Below, one piece after another: positions 1 through 8,558 of a stretch of DNA of 64,000 bases; the stretch's first letter is position 1; each line of letters starts with the position of its first letter. Below the pieces are notes generated by a model. The model was not told the DNA's origin. It saw only the letters and a list, made by a program, of their open reading frames with translations, and made no database searches. Position numbers and translations under genes: made by a program. The stretch is from Gammaproteobacteria bacterium (GTDB taxonomy: Bacteria; Pseudomonadota; Gammaproteobacteria; Burkholderiales; Burkholderiaceae_C): positions 186,001 to 250,000 of the forward strand of contig JAHJWB010000023.1 of assembly GCA_018828125.1 (NCBI GenBank), written 5' to 3'.

Positions 1-2
1 GC

Positions 3-1034
3 AAGGCGTTGAATGACGCCATCAAGGACACCGGCCTGTTCTTCCCCATCGACCCCGGTGCCGACGCCAGCATTGGTGGAATGGCCGCCACGCGCGCCAG
101 CGGCACCAACGCCGTTCGCTACGGCACCATGCGCGAAAACGTGCTGGCGCTGGAGGTGGTGACCGCCAGCGGCGAGGTCATCCACACGGGCACCCGCGCC
201 AAAAAGAGCAGCGCCGGCTACGACCTCACGCGCCTGATGGTGGGCAGCGAAGGCACCCTGGGCATCATGACCGAGATCACCGTGCGCCTGTACCCACTGC
301 CCGAGGCGGTGTCTGCCGCCATCTGCTCGTTTCCCAGCATCGAAGCGGCGGTACGCACCACCATCCAGACCATCCAGCTGGGGGTGCCGATTGCGCGCGT
401 GGAGCTGATCGACCACCACACGGTGCGCATGGTCAACGCCCACAGCAAGCTCACCCTGCGTGAAGAACCCATGCTGCTGATGGAGTTCCACGGGTCGCCG
501 TCGAGCGTGAAGGAGCAGGCCGAGACGGTGCAGGACATCGCCAGCGAGTTTGGCGGCAACGCATTTGAATGGGCCAGCACCCCCGAAGAACGCACCCGCC
601 TGTGGACCGCCCGGCACAACGCTTACTTTGCCGCCGTGCAAAGCCGCCCCGGCTGCCGCGCCATCAGCACCGACACCTGCGTGCCCATCAGCCGTCTGGC
701 CGACTGCCTGCTCGACTCGGTGCAAGAGGCCGAGGAAAGCGGCATCCCTTATTTCCTCGTCGGCCATGTGGGCGACGGCAACTTCCACTTCGGCTACCTG
801 CTAGACCCCAATATCCCCGAAGAGCGCGTGACCGCCGAAGACCTCAACCACAAGCTGGTGGCCCGCGCACTGAGCATGGGCGGCACCTGCACCGGCGAGC
901 ACGGGGTGGGGCTGCACAAGATGGGCTTTTTGTTAGACGAAACCGGTGCAGGCGCGGTGGACATGATGCGGGCCATCAAGCGCGCGTTGGACCCGAAGAA
1001 CATCCTGAACCCAGGGAAGATTTTTGCGCTGTGA
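3..1034 (+). CDS. FAD-linked oxidase, D-lactate dehydrogenase (cytochrome)/GlcD type, 5' partial
   Basis: The reading frame is open from base 3, so the N-terminal part of the FAD-binding domain lies outside the window; about 343 residues remain of a family that is usually 450-480 residues long. What is visible is the end of the FAD-binding PCMH domain (the SIGGMAATRASGTNAVRYG stretch) and the complete C-terminal substrate/FAD-oxidase domain with the conserved HVGDGNFH and GGTCTGEHGVG motifs. Proteins of this type oxidise D-lactate, glycolate or another D-2-hydroxy acid and pass electrons to cytochrome c or quinones. The GTCTGEHGVG form favours a D-lactate dehydrogenase (cytochrome) over glycolate oxidase subunit D, but the substrate cannot be fixed from sequence alone. 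A strong terminator begins at its stop codon, so it is the last gene of its transcript. Confidence 0.9.
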   Translation, partial: KALNDAIKDTGLFFPIDPGADASIGGMAATRASGTNAVRYGTMRENVLALEVVTASGEVIHTGTRAKKSSAGYDLTRLMVGSEGTLGIMTEITVRLYPLPEAVSAAICSFPSIEAAVRTTIQTIQLGVPIARVELIDHHTVRMVNAHSKLTLREEPMLLMEFHGSPSSVKEQAETVQDIASEFGGNAFEWASTPEERTRLWTARHNAYFAAVQSRPGCRAISTDTCVPISRLADCLLDSVQEAEESGIPYFLVGHVGDGNFHFGYLLDPNIPEERVTAEDLNHKLVARALSMGGTCTGEHGVGLHKMGFLLDETGAGAVDMMRAIKRALDPKNILNPGKIFAL

Positions 1035-1080
1035 AAGCACCGCAGTTTTATTGAAAGAGCGCCGCTTGCGGTGCTTTTTT
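1034..1080 (+). terminator. Rho-independent terminator after the FAD-linked oxidase
   Basis: A perfect 11-bp stem pairs AAAGCACCGCA (1034-1044) with TGCGGTGCTTT (1067-1077), followed by a T run to 1080. The stem starts at the last base of the TGA stop codon. Confidence 0.85.
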
Positions 1081-1205
1081 CATACCCCCTCCACGGCTTG
1101 CATCCGCGGCGAAGATGTGTATCCGGGCTTGGGCCGAGCGCCACGTGCCGAAGGGCAATACAACCGCTGCCGTCAAAGCCGAATCGCAGCATCCACTACG
1201 TTTTT

Positions 1206-1260
1206 CATAGCTACTAGCGCTTTACCATAAAGCGCTAGAGCCATTTTCTATCAAAATTTT
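1206..1260 (+). repeat. Dispersed palindromic repeat, copy 1
   Basis: Core is a perfect 11-bp inverted repeat, CTAGCGCTTTA (1214-1224) and TAAAGCGCTAG (1228-1238), with a 3-base loop. The flanks match other copies: CATAGCTA on the left and an AT-rich CTATCAAAATTTT on the right. The copy ends about 7 bp before the start codon of the next gene. Confidence 0.85.
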
Positions 1261-1266
1261 CGCTCC

Positions 1267-2031
1267 ATGAAAGCCTTGCGTTTCTTTCTGCTGTGCCTGA
1301 GCGGCATCGGCACGGTGGTGTTCGGCGGCGCCTTGTTGCTGTCGCTGGTGAACCCAGGTTTTGTGGAACGCGTGGCCAAGGACATCATTCGCCACCAGAT
1401 TGAAACCAAGATGCGCGAAAAGATCGATGCGCTGGACGCTGGCGTTCTGTCGTCCCGCGCGGGGGCCATCTTGCAGGCGCAAGAGCAGGAACTCCATCGC
1501 ATCCGTCAGATGCTGGCCAGCCAGTTGCCCGAGCGCATTGGACGCGTCATGCACGAGATGGCGGACCTGGACTGCGAATGCCGCAAGAAACTGGAAGGCG
1601 CAGTCCGCAGTGGCCTGGAAACACGCGCAGCGAGCCTGCTGCAATTGCAGGAACGCATCACGGCGCTCATCCGCACGCAGTACATGGACACCGCGCAGCA
1701 GCTCACGCGCGAGTTCCGCATTTTTACGGGCAGCAATGCCCTGGCGTTCATCCTGCTGGGGGTGGCGGTGCTGGTGCGGCGCACTGCCGGCGTGCACCTG
1801 GTGCCCGCTGCTGTCGTGCTCATCGGCGCTACGGTCGTGAGCAGCGCCCTGTACCTTTTTCAGCAGAACTGGCTGCATACGCTGCTGTTCAGCAACTACC
1901 TCGGCTGGGGATTTGTGGCCTACCTCGCGCTGCTGTATGCGTTCTTGTGTGATGTGATTTTCAATCGAGGCCGAGTGACATGCGAGTTGCTGAACTCGGT
2001 TTCGTCGGGGGTGGAGGTGGTGCCGTGCTGA
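1267..2031 (+). CDS. Four-TM membrane protein of unknown function
   Basis: The 254-residue product has a predicted N-terminal membrane helix (about residues 5-27) and three more near the C terminus (about 155-171, 176-197 and 211-232). Between them is a roughly 125-residue charged, helix-rich stretch (31-155) rich in Glu, Gln and Arg, with a lone CEC motif near residue 104. I do not recognise a family. The topology suggests a coiled or helical domain held between membrane anchors. The ATG at 1267 lies just after a dispersed palindromic repeat and has no clear Shine-Dalgarno sequence. The long, in-frame, hydrophobic start and normal codon use make it a credible gene, but its function is unknown. 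Confidence 0.7.
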   Translation: MKALRFFLLCLSGIGTVVFGGALLLSLVNPGFVERVAKDIIRHQIETKMREKIDALDAGVLSSRAGAILQAQEQELHRIRQMLASQLPERIGRVMHEMADLDCECRKKLEGAVRSGLETRAASLLQLQERITALIRTQYMDTAQQLTREFRIFTGSNALAFILLGVAVLVRRTAGVHLVPAAVVLIGATVVSSALYLFQQNWLHTLLFSNYLGWGFVAYLALLYAFLCDVIFNRGRVTCELLNSVSSGVEVVPC

Positions 2032-2153
2032 CGGCTGACGTGGCAGGCATGACATATGGATGACGAGTCTCCGATAAGTTCAGAGCCATTGATCTGTCTA
2101 CATAGCTCCACAAAACATCCTCACCACCAACCCACGGCCACAACCGTTCACAT

Positions 2154-2903
2154 ATGCGCATCGCCCTCGTCTCCGACATCCACGGCAACCTCGCAGCGCT
2201 GGAGGCCGTGGCTACCGACATCCGCCGCCGGGGCGCCGACCAGGTGGTCAACCTGGGCGACAACCTCTCGGGCCCGCTGCTGCCGCGCGAGACGGCGCAG
2301 TGGCTGATGGCGTCGGACTGGCTGTCGCTGGCGGGCAACCATGAGCGGCAGGTGCTGCAACTGCGTCCCGGCCATGGCGGCCCTTCGGACGTGTATGCGC
2401 ATTCGCAACTGGGCGAGGCCGAACTCGCCTGGATGCGCACGCTGAGCCACTCCACACGCCTCGACGACGACGTGCTGCTGTGCCACGGATCACCACGCAG
2501 CGACCACGAATACCTGCTGGAAACACTGGACGGCACCGCCATGCGCGCGGCCAATCTGGCGGAGATTGCAGGGCGCCTGGACGGACACACCGCCTCCCTC
2601 ATCGCCTGCGGCCACACGCACGTGCCGCGCCAGGTGACCATGCGCGCGGGCGAACGCCCCATGCTGCTCGTCAACCCCGGCAGCGTGGGTTTGCAGGCCT
2701 ATAGCGACGACCACCCGGTGGTTCACCAAGTAGAGAACGGATCGCCCGACGCACGCTATGCCATCGTGGAGCGGACTGCGCACGGGTGGCAGGCGGAGTT
2801 CTTCTGCGTGCCCTACCCGCACGAATCCATGGCGTTGCTTGCAGAGCAGCGGGGCCGTCCGGAATGGGCGCATGCGCTGCGCACCGGCGTCATGCCGGGC
2901 TGA
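2154..2903 (+). CDS. Metallophosphoesterase, YfcE/MJ0936-like
   Basis: The product is a 249-residue calcineurin-like phosphoesterase. The dinuclear metal site is visible in order: DIHGN (D8, H10), NLGDN (GD box), AGNHE, and GHTHVPR, followed by a NPGSVG loop typical of YfcE-type phosphodiesterases. Such enzymes hydrolyse phosphodiester or phosphomonoester bonds with Mn or Ni; the natural substrate is usually unknown. The length fits the family. The gene stands alone and ends convergently with the monooxygenase-like pair on the minus strand. A small GGCCGA/TCGGCC hairpin lies just downstream (2912-2927) without a T run. Confidence 0.88.
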   Translation: MRIALVSDIHGNLAALEAVATDIRRRGADQVVNLGDNLSGPLLPRETAQWLMASDWLSLAGNHERQVLQLRPGHGGPSDVYAHSQLGEAELAWMRTLSHSTRLDDDVLLCHGSPRSDHEYLLETLDGTAMRAANLAEIAGRLDGHTASLIACGHTHVPRQVTMRAGERPMLLVNPGSVGLQAYSDDHPVVHQVENGSPDARYAIVERTAHGWQAEFFCVPYPHESMALLAEQRGRPEWAHALRTGVMPG

Positions 2904-2949
2904 GGCAGGCGGGCCGATCCTTCGGCCTGTCAGTCATTCACTCATCAAT

Positions 2950-3297
2950 TCATTCATCGTGCACCGCCCGCGAATCCGCAGGCGCCTGCGCGCGGTCATG
3001 CATTCCGTAGTCCCGCACCACTGCCGCCACGCGCAGGCGGTAGTCGGCAAACACATGGTCGCGCCCCGCCGCCTGCGTGCTGCGGTGTGACTCCTGCTGG
3101 CGCCAGCGGGCCACGGCGTCTTCGTCGCGCCAGAACGACAGGGACAGGAGCTTGTGCGGGTCGCTCAGGCTTTGAAATCGCTCGATGGAGATAAAGCCAT
3201 CCATCTGCTCCAGCACAGGTCGCAGGGCGGCGGCTGCGGCAAGGTAGGCGTCTTTCTGGTCGGCCGCAGGCAATACCTCAAAGATCACGGCCATCAT
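2950..3297 (-). CDS. Antibiotic biosynthesis monooxygenase (ABM) domain protein
   Basis: This 115-residue protein has the dimeric alpha/beta-barrel ABM signature: an N-terminal beta strand (MAVIFEVLPA), a helix, then GFISIERFQS and LLSLSFWRDEDAVARWR, the usual pattern around the active-site cavity. Family members act as small quinol or polyketide monooxygenases, haem-degrading proteins or stress proteins, so the substrate is open. It lies 8 bp after the stop of the NIPSNAP gene on the same strand, and the two ferredoxin-fold proteins are very probably co-transcribed. The C-terminal 20 residues are polar and probably unstructured. Confidence 0.82.
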   Translation of the reverse strand: MMAVIFEVLPAADQKDAYLAAAAALRPVLEQMDGFISIERFQSLSDPHKLLSLSFWRDEDAVARWRQQESHRSTQAAGRDHVFADYRLRVAAVVRDYGMHDRAQAPADSRAVHDE

Positions 3298-3305
3298 GCG
3301 GCGGC

Positions 3306-3653
3306 TCAGGTGTGGGGTGCAGTGGTGGTGTGGGCGGGCAAGCCCAGCGTGCCTTCCACGCCCTGCGTGAAGGTGCGCTCCTCGCGCAGGATGAAGCGCT
3401 GCGCCTGCGCCCAGGCAAAGTTGGCGCGGCCTTCGGGGTCGGTGCGCAGGCGGGCGCGGTAGGCCTCGTAGGCGGCCAGCGAGTCAAAGCCAATCAGCCC
3501 CCAGGCTTCGTAGTTGCTGCCCTCATGCGGCAGAAAGTAGCCCAGCAGGTGGCCGCCGCAGCGGGGGATGATCTGCCCCCAGCGGCGGGCGTATTCGGCG
3601 AACAGCTCGCGCTGGAAGGGGTCGATTTCGTAACGAATGAAGCAGGTGATCAT
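3306..3653 (-). CDS. NIPSNAP family protein
   Basis: The gene is read from the ATG at 3653 and gives 115 residues beginning [15 protein letters not shown] longer in-frame extension to 3830 is possible but looks non-coding. The sequence shows the NIPSNAP/ferredoxin-like pattern: an N-terminal strand, a helix with [17 protein letters not shown], a glycine-rich turn ([19 protein letters not shown]) and a second [20 protein letters not shown] segment. Bacterial members are small dimeric proteins of poorly known role, sometimes next to monooxygenases. Here it precedes an ABM-domain gene by 8 bp, suggesting a two-gene operon of related folds. Confidence 0.8.
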   Translation of the reverse strand: MITCFIRYEIDPFQRELFAEYARRWGQIIPRCGGHLLGYFLPHEGSNYEAWGLIGFDSLAAYEAYRARLRTDPEGRANFAWAQAQRFILREERTFTQGVEGTLGLPAHTTTAPHT

Positions 3654-3847
3654 GGCGGGTTCTTGGCGCTTGGCCTTGGCGTGGGTTGCAAAGGCTTTCA
3701 CGATAGGCGCGCGACGGCGTGCAATGGTTCGCCCTGCACCGAAGCATTGCCGTGTGCCAACCCGCCCCTGCACACCCCCGCCCCCGTGCCAGACCGGGAG
3801 GGCGGCGGCGTGGCCCGCACTGATAAGCAAACGCCGTGTACCGCACC

Positions 3848-5467
3848 TCAGTTCACCTTGATCAGCCGCCAGTCGATGCGGTTGTCCGGCCGCTGCACCA
3901 GGTCCACGTTCTTCTTCATGGCCCAGGCCAGCATCTGGTTGTGCAGTGGGATATTGGCCACCGTGTCGTTCTGCAGTTGCAGGCCTTCGGTCAGAAGCCG
4001 GTTGCGCACCGGCAGGTCGGTCTCGGTCTTCACGCGGTCCACGATGTAGTCCATGCGTTCGTTGCTGTAGCGGCCCAGGTTGTAGTTGCCGTCACCGCCC
4101 GTGGTCTTGGTGCGGGTGAGCGACTGCAGCGTGTACAGCGCATCGAACGTGGGCACGCCCCAGCTCAGCATGGCAATGCTAGCCTCGTGGCGCTGCGCCA
4201 TGGGGTAGTAGCTGACGGCGGGCTGGGTGCGCAGCTTGGCGCGCACGCCGATGCGCGACCACATGGCGGTGATGGCCTGGCACAGCTGCTCGTCCTGCAC
4301 GATGGCGTTGTTGCTGCAGGCAAAGTCCACCTCGAAGCCATCGGCGTAGCCTGCTTGCGCCAGCAGGTCCTTGGCGGCGGCCGGGTCATAGGGCAGGCGC
4401 TTGTCAACGGTGTCGGTCCAGCCGTTGACCAGCGGCGACACGATGGCGCCCGTGGGCTTGGACATGCCGCGCATGGTCACGCGCTGCAGCGTGGCGCCGT
4501 CGATGGCCTGGTACAACGCCTTGCGCACACGCAGGTCCTTGAGCGGGTTCTTGCCCTTGATGTTGCTGCCCACCAACTCGTCACGGAACTGGTCCATGGC
4601 CAGGTACACGGTGCGGTTCTCCACCATCTCCAGCACCTTGAGGTTGGGGTTGGATTTGAGGCGCGCCAAGTCCTGCAGGCTGGTGTCACGCACCATGTCG
4701 ACCTCGCCCGAAAGCAGCGCGGCAATGCGGGTGGCCTCGGACTTGATGGGCAGGTAGGTGATCTCAGTGACGTTGCCCTCGGCCTTGCCCGCGTTCCACC
4801 AGTTGGGGTTGGTGGCGAACACGATCTTCTGGTCGGGCACCCATTCCTTGAGCACGAAGGGCCCCGTGCCCATGGCGTTGCGGTGCGAAAACGTCTCGTC
4901 CTTGGCCTTGATGTCCTTGGGCTCCACCGCGTTGTTCTTCTCGGCCCAGGCCTTGCTCATCACGCGCAGCTCGGTCAACTGGTTGAGCAGCACGGGGTTG
5001 GGGTTCTTCAAGAAGATGTCGACGGTTTCGCCATCCACCTTGGCGACGCGGTCCATGCCCTGGGTGTAAATGGAATACGTCGATGTCTTGCTCATCGCAC
5101 GCTGCAGCGAATAGACCACGTCATCGGCCGTCATGGGCGAGCCGTCGCTGAAGTTCACCCCCTGGCGCAGCTTGATGCGCATCTGCGTGGGCGTGACCTG
5201 CTGCCAGGACGTGGCCAGCAGCGGCTCCACCTTGAGCGTGCGGCTGTTGAACATGACCAGCGATTCATACACCGCAGCATGGATGCCATTGCCCAGGGCG
5301 CTGTTCTGCGAATGGATGTCCATGGTCTGGATGTCGCTGGAGCCGGACCATTTGAAGGGCTTGGCCCAAGCGGAGGACGGCAGCACGCAGGCCGTCACGG
5401 CGACCGCCAGGGCCGACAGGGCGGGCGCGAATGGGCTGGAACGGGTCAAAGGCGATGACAACGGCAC
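3848..5467 (-). CDS. ABC transporter substrate-binding protein, family 5 (peptide/nickel type)
   Basis: The start is taken as GTG at 5467 because a good AAGGAG Shine-Dalgarno sits about 7 bases upstream and a clean signal peptide follows (hydrophobic core, cleavage after SSAWA). The product has 539 residues. The mature protein is an SBP_bac_5 periplasmic binding protein: [17 protein letters not shown] at the N terminus, [19 protein letters not shown], the [15 protein letters not shown] motif and [14 protein letters not shown] near the C-terminal lobe. Such proteins bind oligopeptides, dipeptides, glutathione, opines or nickel chelates and hand them to an inner-membrane ABC permease. No permease or ATPase gene adjoins it, so it is an orphan here. 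It is divergent from the small membrane-anchored protein at 5613. Confidence 0.92.
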   Translation of the reverse strand: MPLSSPLTRSSPFAPALSALAVAVTACVLPSSAWAKPFKWSGSSDIQTMDIHSQNSALGNGIHAAVYESLVMFNSRTLKVEPLLATSWQQVTPTQMRIKLRQGVNFSDGSPMTADDVVYSLQRAMSKTSTYSIYTQGMDRVAKVDGETVDIFLKNPNPVLLNQLTELRVMSKAWAEKNNAVEPKDIKAKDETFSHRNAMGTGPFVLKEWVPDQKIVFATNPNWWNAGKAEGNVTEITYLPIKSEATRIAALLSGEVDMVRDTSLQDLARLKSNPNLKVLEMVENRTVYLAMDQFRDELVGSNIKGKNPLKDLRVRKALYQAIDGATLQRVTMRGMSKPTGAIVSPLVNGWTDTVDKRLPYDPAAAKDLLAQAGYADGFEVDFACSNNAIVQDEQLCQAITAMWSRIGVRAKLRTQPAVSYYPMAQRHEASIAMLSWGVPTFDALYTLQSLTRTKTTGGDGNYNLGRYSNERMDYIVDRVKTETDLPVRNRLLTEGLQLQNDTVANIPLHNQMLAWAMKKNVDLVQRPDNRIDWRLIKVN

Positions 5468-5612
5468 AAAGGACTCCTTCAAGCGGGGAAAGCAAGCAAT
5501 GTGCAACACATGGCTTGCGGGCGGGACATGGAAACCCCGGTTGTGCAACTTGTATGCCACACCCGTGCAGCCACAATCGGCCACCATCGCACCCGGCTTT
5601 TCCAGTCCCTTT

Positions 5613-6092
5613 ATGCCTCGTTTTCTTTATCGCTATGCCCTACTGCTGCTGGCCGGGCTGACTGCCGCTGGGGTGGGTGTCTTTCTGGTCACCCTGGCGT
5701 CTCTGTTTGCGGCAGAGGACTACGGGGTGCAACCGGGCTCACCGGCCTACTACGTGGGGATTTCTTCCGTCATCCGCCGCCTGGAGCTGCCGCACGGTGC
5801 GCAAGCCCGCGAGTACCGCGGGTCCGTGGGTGACGGCAACAAGGCGCCGCAATCCCAGCTGGGTTTTGACGCGGCCCACCACCTGGCCGCACAGGCCTGG
5901 GATGCCATGGACGGCCAGCTGCGGGGCCTTGGTTTTCATCCATCAGGCACCCATCAACGCACCGCATTTCCTGTCACGCGCGAGCAGGAATACCTTTCGA
6001 CGCAGGACGATCTGATCGTGGTCAGCACACAGGTGGATCCAGACGATAGCGTGCAGGGCCCGGTGCGTTTTTTTATCACCCATTTCGATTGA
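5613..6092 (+). CDS. Small exported or membrane-anchored protein of unknown function
   Basis: Read from ATG at 5613 this is a 159-residue protein with one hydrophobic N-terminal segment (about residues 8-30, uncleaved anchor or signal peptide). About 125 polar residues follow, with no recognised domain. The frame stays open further upstream (to 5133), but that part is antisense to the binding-protein gene, so the start with the membrane segment is preferred. There is no strong Shine-Dalgarno. It is divergent from the ABC binding protein and convergent with the BON protein. Function unknown. Confidence 0.55.
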   Translation: MPRFLYRYALLLLAGLTAAGVGVFLVTLASLFAAEDYGVQPGSPAYYVGISSVIRRLELPHGAQAREYRGSVGDGNKAPQSQLGFDAAHHLAAQAWDAMDGQLRGLGFHPSGTHQRTAFPVTREQEYLSTQDDLIVVSTQVDPDDSVQGPVRFFITHFD

Positions 6093-6198
6093 TGGCGCCA
6101 GCGGCGGAGCAAACGCACGATCAACCCGAGGGGCGCCCGCCTCCATGCCCATGCCGCCCGGCCAGCGCGGCAGCACACCGCGACCTCACCCGTGGCCG

Positions 6199-6720
6199 TC
6201 ACCGCAGCCGATAGCGCGCCGTCGCTGGGTCGGTGCCCACCTGCAGCAGGTTGATCACCCCCATCACATCGTCCACCAGCCACACGGCCTTCTCCAATGC
6301 CTCGGACTGCGCCTGCGACTGCACGCAACCCATCAAGGTGACCAGCCGCCGCTCGCCCAGCACCCACACACTGGTGTCGTCGAACCGGCCGTCGAGCTGC
6401 AGGTAGCGCTGCACGCGCGGGATGATCTCGGCGTCGTACAGGTACGAGTTGGGCAGGCGGCATCGTCCCACGCGGTGGCAGCTGCCGCCGTGCTGCGAGC
6501 GCACATGCGCCAGCTCTCGCACTTCGGACTCGGTGTAGAGGGGGCCTTCCGGCACCGGGCACTGCGCGACGGCGGAGGTGACCGGGACAAACGGATCGTT
6601 GAAGGCGTTGGTGCGGGGAGCCGGTTTGTCAGACACTTGGGCGAATGCCAGCGGCGCAGCCATGGCAGCGGCCAGCAGCGGTGAAAGGGAGAACCAGCGG
6701 AAGACGCAAACACGGCGCAT
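6199..6720 (-). CDS. BON domain-containing exported protein
   Basis: Start ATG at 6720 is chosen because AGGAG lies 8 bases upstream; an in-frame ATG at 6750 lacks this. The 173-residue product begins with a signal peptide (cleavage near LAFAQ). The C-terminal 80 residues form a BON-like domain: IIPRVQRYLQLDGRFDDTSVWV, then RRLVTLMGCVQSQAQSEALEKAVWLVDDVMGVINLLQV. BON domains are periplasmic or outer-membrane-associated and bind phospholipid or partner proteins (as in OsmY or DolP). The middle segment carries several cysteines (HGGSCHRVGRCRLP), which may form a disulfide. It lies 42 bp downstream of the GNAT gene on the same strand. Confidence 0.75.
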   Translation of the reverse strand: MRRVCVFRWFSLSPLLAAAMAAPLAFAQVSDKPAPRTNAFNDPFVPVTSAVAQCPVPEGPLYTESEVRELAHVRSQHGGSCHRVGRCRLPNSYLYDAEIIPRVQRYLQLDGRFDDTSVWVLGERRLVTLMGCVQSQAQSEALEKAVWLVDDVMGVINLLQVGTDPATARYRLR

Positions 6721-6762
6721 GAATGGGCTCCTGTTGACGGTTTTGGCCACCAGATCGGACAG

Positions 6763-7257
6763 CTACAGCGACCGCTGAAGCTCGATTTGGTACCGCGCAA
6801 ACTCTCTACGGCCCTTCCACACACAGTCGTGCAGGGCAAAGCCAAATCCCTCGTATAGCGAGCGCAGCCGTTGCCGGTCGGCCACGCAGTCCAGCCGCAG
6901 ATAGCGCAGGCCCAGGCCTCGGGCGTGCTCGCACGCGAACGCCAGCAGCGCGGCAGACACGCCCTGCCCCGCCCACGCACGCCGCACCGCCAGCTTGTGC
7001 AAAAACGCCGAACTGCCCGGCTCTGCATCCGGCCAAAAGTCCGGGTCTTCGCGCTGAAAGCGCACCACGCCCACCACTGCGCCGCCCGCGTTAGCGGCCA
7101 CATACAGGCCGCCTTCCACATCCTGCAGCACGCTTTCATCGGTAAAACCCGCCACGGCCCAGAGCGGGATGTTTCGGTCTACCAGCCACTGCGCCGCCTC
7201 GCGCAAGACGGAAGCGACGGCGGGGGCGTCCGCAGGAAGGGCGATTTCGGTGTGCAT
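6763..7257 (-). CDS. GNAT family N-acetyltransferase
   Basis: Read from ATG at 7257 the product is 164 residues, a standard single GNAT domain. It shows the N-terminal helix (DAPAVASVLREAAQWLV), the central beta strand VVGVVRFQRED, motif A with the acetyl-CoA pyrophosphate loop (LAVRRAWAGQGVSAALLAFA), and motif B (LRLDCVADRQRLRSLYEGFGF). The fold uses acetyl-CoA to acetylate an amine; the acceptor is unknown. An in-frame extension to 7335 has no supporting ribosome site. The gene probably shares a transcript with the BON protein downstream. A dispersed palindromic repeat lies in the spacer before the DNA-repair cassette. Confidence 0.82.
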   Translation of the reverse strand: MHTEIALPADAPAVASVLREAAQWLVDRNIPLWAVAGFTDESVLQDVEGGLYVAANAGGAVVGVVRFQREDPDFWPDAEPGSSAFLHKLAVRRAWAGQGVSAALLAFACEHARGLGLRYLRLDCVADRQRLRSLYEGFGFALHDCVWKGRREFARYQIELQRSL

Positions 7258-7360
7258 ACAAAAGCGGTGTTGGCCTGCAGACGGGGACGGTGCTCGCACG
7301 ATGATGGGGCGAGGCAAGGTGCCGCCAGCAGCCATGGCTGAAGGGGCCCATTACTCACAA

Positions 7361-7420
7361 TTTCATAGCTGCTAGCGCTTTAAGGATAAGCGCTAGAGGC
7401 CATTTCTATTCAAATTTTAG
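7361..7420 (+). repeat. Dispersed palindromic repeat, copy 2
   Basis: Arms CTAGCGCTT (7372-7380) and AAGCGCTAG (7388-7396) enclose a 7-base loop. The flanks are TTTCATAGCTG on the left and AGGCCATTTCTATTCAAATTTTAG on the right, as in copies 1 and 3. It lies between the GNAT gene start and the exonuclease gene. Confidence 0.85.
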
Positions 7421-7487
7421 TGACAAACTCCAGTTCTGCAAATCCCAGCCCGCTCCCCGGCTTTGGCTTGCCACCTACGATGCCTTT

Positions 7488-8558
7488 GTGCCCATGCCCG
7501 ACAGCGACCTGATCGTTCACCGCCCCGAAGGCCTGTACTGCCCACCGGGTGATTTCTACATCGACCCCTGGCGGCCGGTGAGCCGGGCTGTGATCACGCA
7601 TGCGCATTCAGACCATGCGCGCATGGGCTCCGCGCACTACCTGGCGCACCAGGACAGCGAGGGCACGCTGCGCAATCGGCTGGGCGCCGATATCGACCTG
7701 CAGACGCTGGCCTATGGCGACACCATTGACCACCACGGCGTGCGCGTGTCGCTACACCCTGCAGGCCATGTGCTGGGCTCGGCCCAGGTGCGCATTGAAC
7801 ACGCCGGCCAAGTGTGGGTGGCCTCGGGCGACTACAAGCTGGAAGACGACGGCACCTGCCCGCCGTTCGAGCCCGTGCGCTGCCACACCTTCATCACCGA
7901 ATCGACCTTCGGCCTGCCCATCTACCGCTGGCCTGCGCAGCCTGCATTGTTTGCCGACATCAACGCTTGGTGGGCGGCCAACGCAGCGGCTGGTAAGGCC
8001 AGCGTGCTGTATGCCTACGCGTTTGGCAAGGCGCAGCGGCTGCTGCACGGCGTGGACGCGAGCATCGGGCCCATCGTGGTGCATGGTGCGGTGGAGCCGC
8101 TCAACGCCGTGTACCGCGACGCGGGCGTGGCGCTGCCCGCCACCCAGCGCGTGACGGACCCGGGCCTTGCCAAGGCAGACCTCAAGCGTTCGCTGGTGCT
8201 GGCGCCCCCATCGGCGGCGGGCACACCCTGGCTCAAGCGTTTTGGCGACCATTCAGATGCGTTTGCCAGCGGCTGGATGCTGGTGCGCGGCGCGCGCCGC
8301 CGCCGGGGCGTGGACCGGGGCTTCGTGATGAGCGACCACGCCGACTGGCCCAGCCTGCAAAAAGCCATTGGCGCCACGGGGGCCGAACGCGTCATCGTCA
8401 CCCACGGCAGCACCGAGGTGATGGTGCGCTGGCTGTGCGAACAAGGTCTGGATGCCCAGGTGTTCACCACAGAATACGGCGCCGATGACAACGAGGACGA
8501 TGCAGCGGCTGCGCCTGAAGCGCAGGGCCATGCATTGGTGCCCGGGGCTGCGCCATGA
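7488..8558 (+). CDS. Ligase-associated DNA exonuclease (MBL/beta-CASP fold)
   Basis: The 356-residue product belongs to the metallo-beta-lactamase nucleases related to mRNA 3'-end processing factors (COG1236, the ligase-associated Exo family). The signature metal motif HAHSDHA (H38, H40, D42, H43) is intact, followed by the HPAGHVLGSAQV box and ESTFGLP; a late SDHADW motif supplies further metal ligands. Relatives are Mn-dependent DNA nucleases. The gene opens a four-gene cassette: its stop overlaps the ligase start by 4 bp (ATGA), indicating translational coupling. The start could be 7488 or the second ATG six bases later. The C-terminal 20 residues are acidic and alanine-rich. Confidence 0.93.
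   Translation: MPMPDSDLIVHRPEGLYCPPGDFYIDPWRPVSRAVITHAHSDHARMGSAHYLAHQDSEGTLRNRLGADIDLQTLAYGDTIDHHGVRVSLHPAGHVLGSAQVRIEHAGQVWVASGDYKLEDDGTCPPFEPVRCHTFITESTFGLPIYRWPAQPALFADINAWWAANAAAGKASVLYAYAFGKAQRLLHGVDASIGPIVVHGAVEPLNAVYRDAGVALPATQRVTDPGLAKADLKRSLVLAPPSAAGTPWLKRFGDHSDAFASGWMLVRGARRRRGVDRGFVMSDHADWPSLQKAIGATGAERVIVTHGSTEVMVRWLCEQGLDAQVFTTEYGADDNEDDAAAAPEAQGHALVPGAAP

Noticed and set aside
3836-5458. 540-codon plus-strand open frame
   Set aside because: It is the antisense of the ABC binding protein and is rich in His, Gln and Val from reversed codons.
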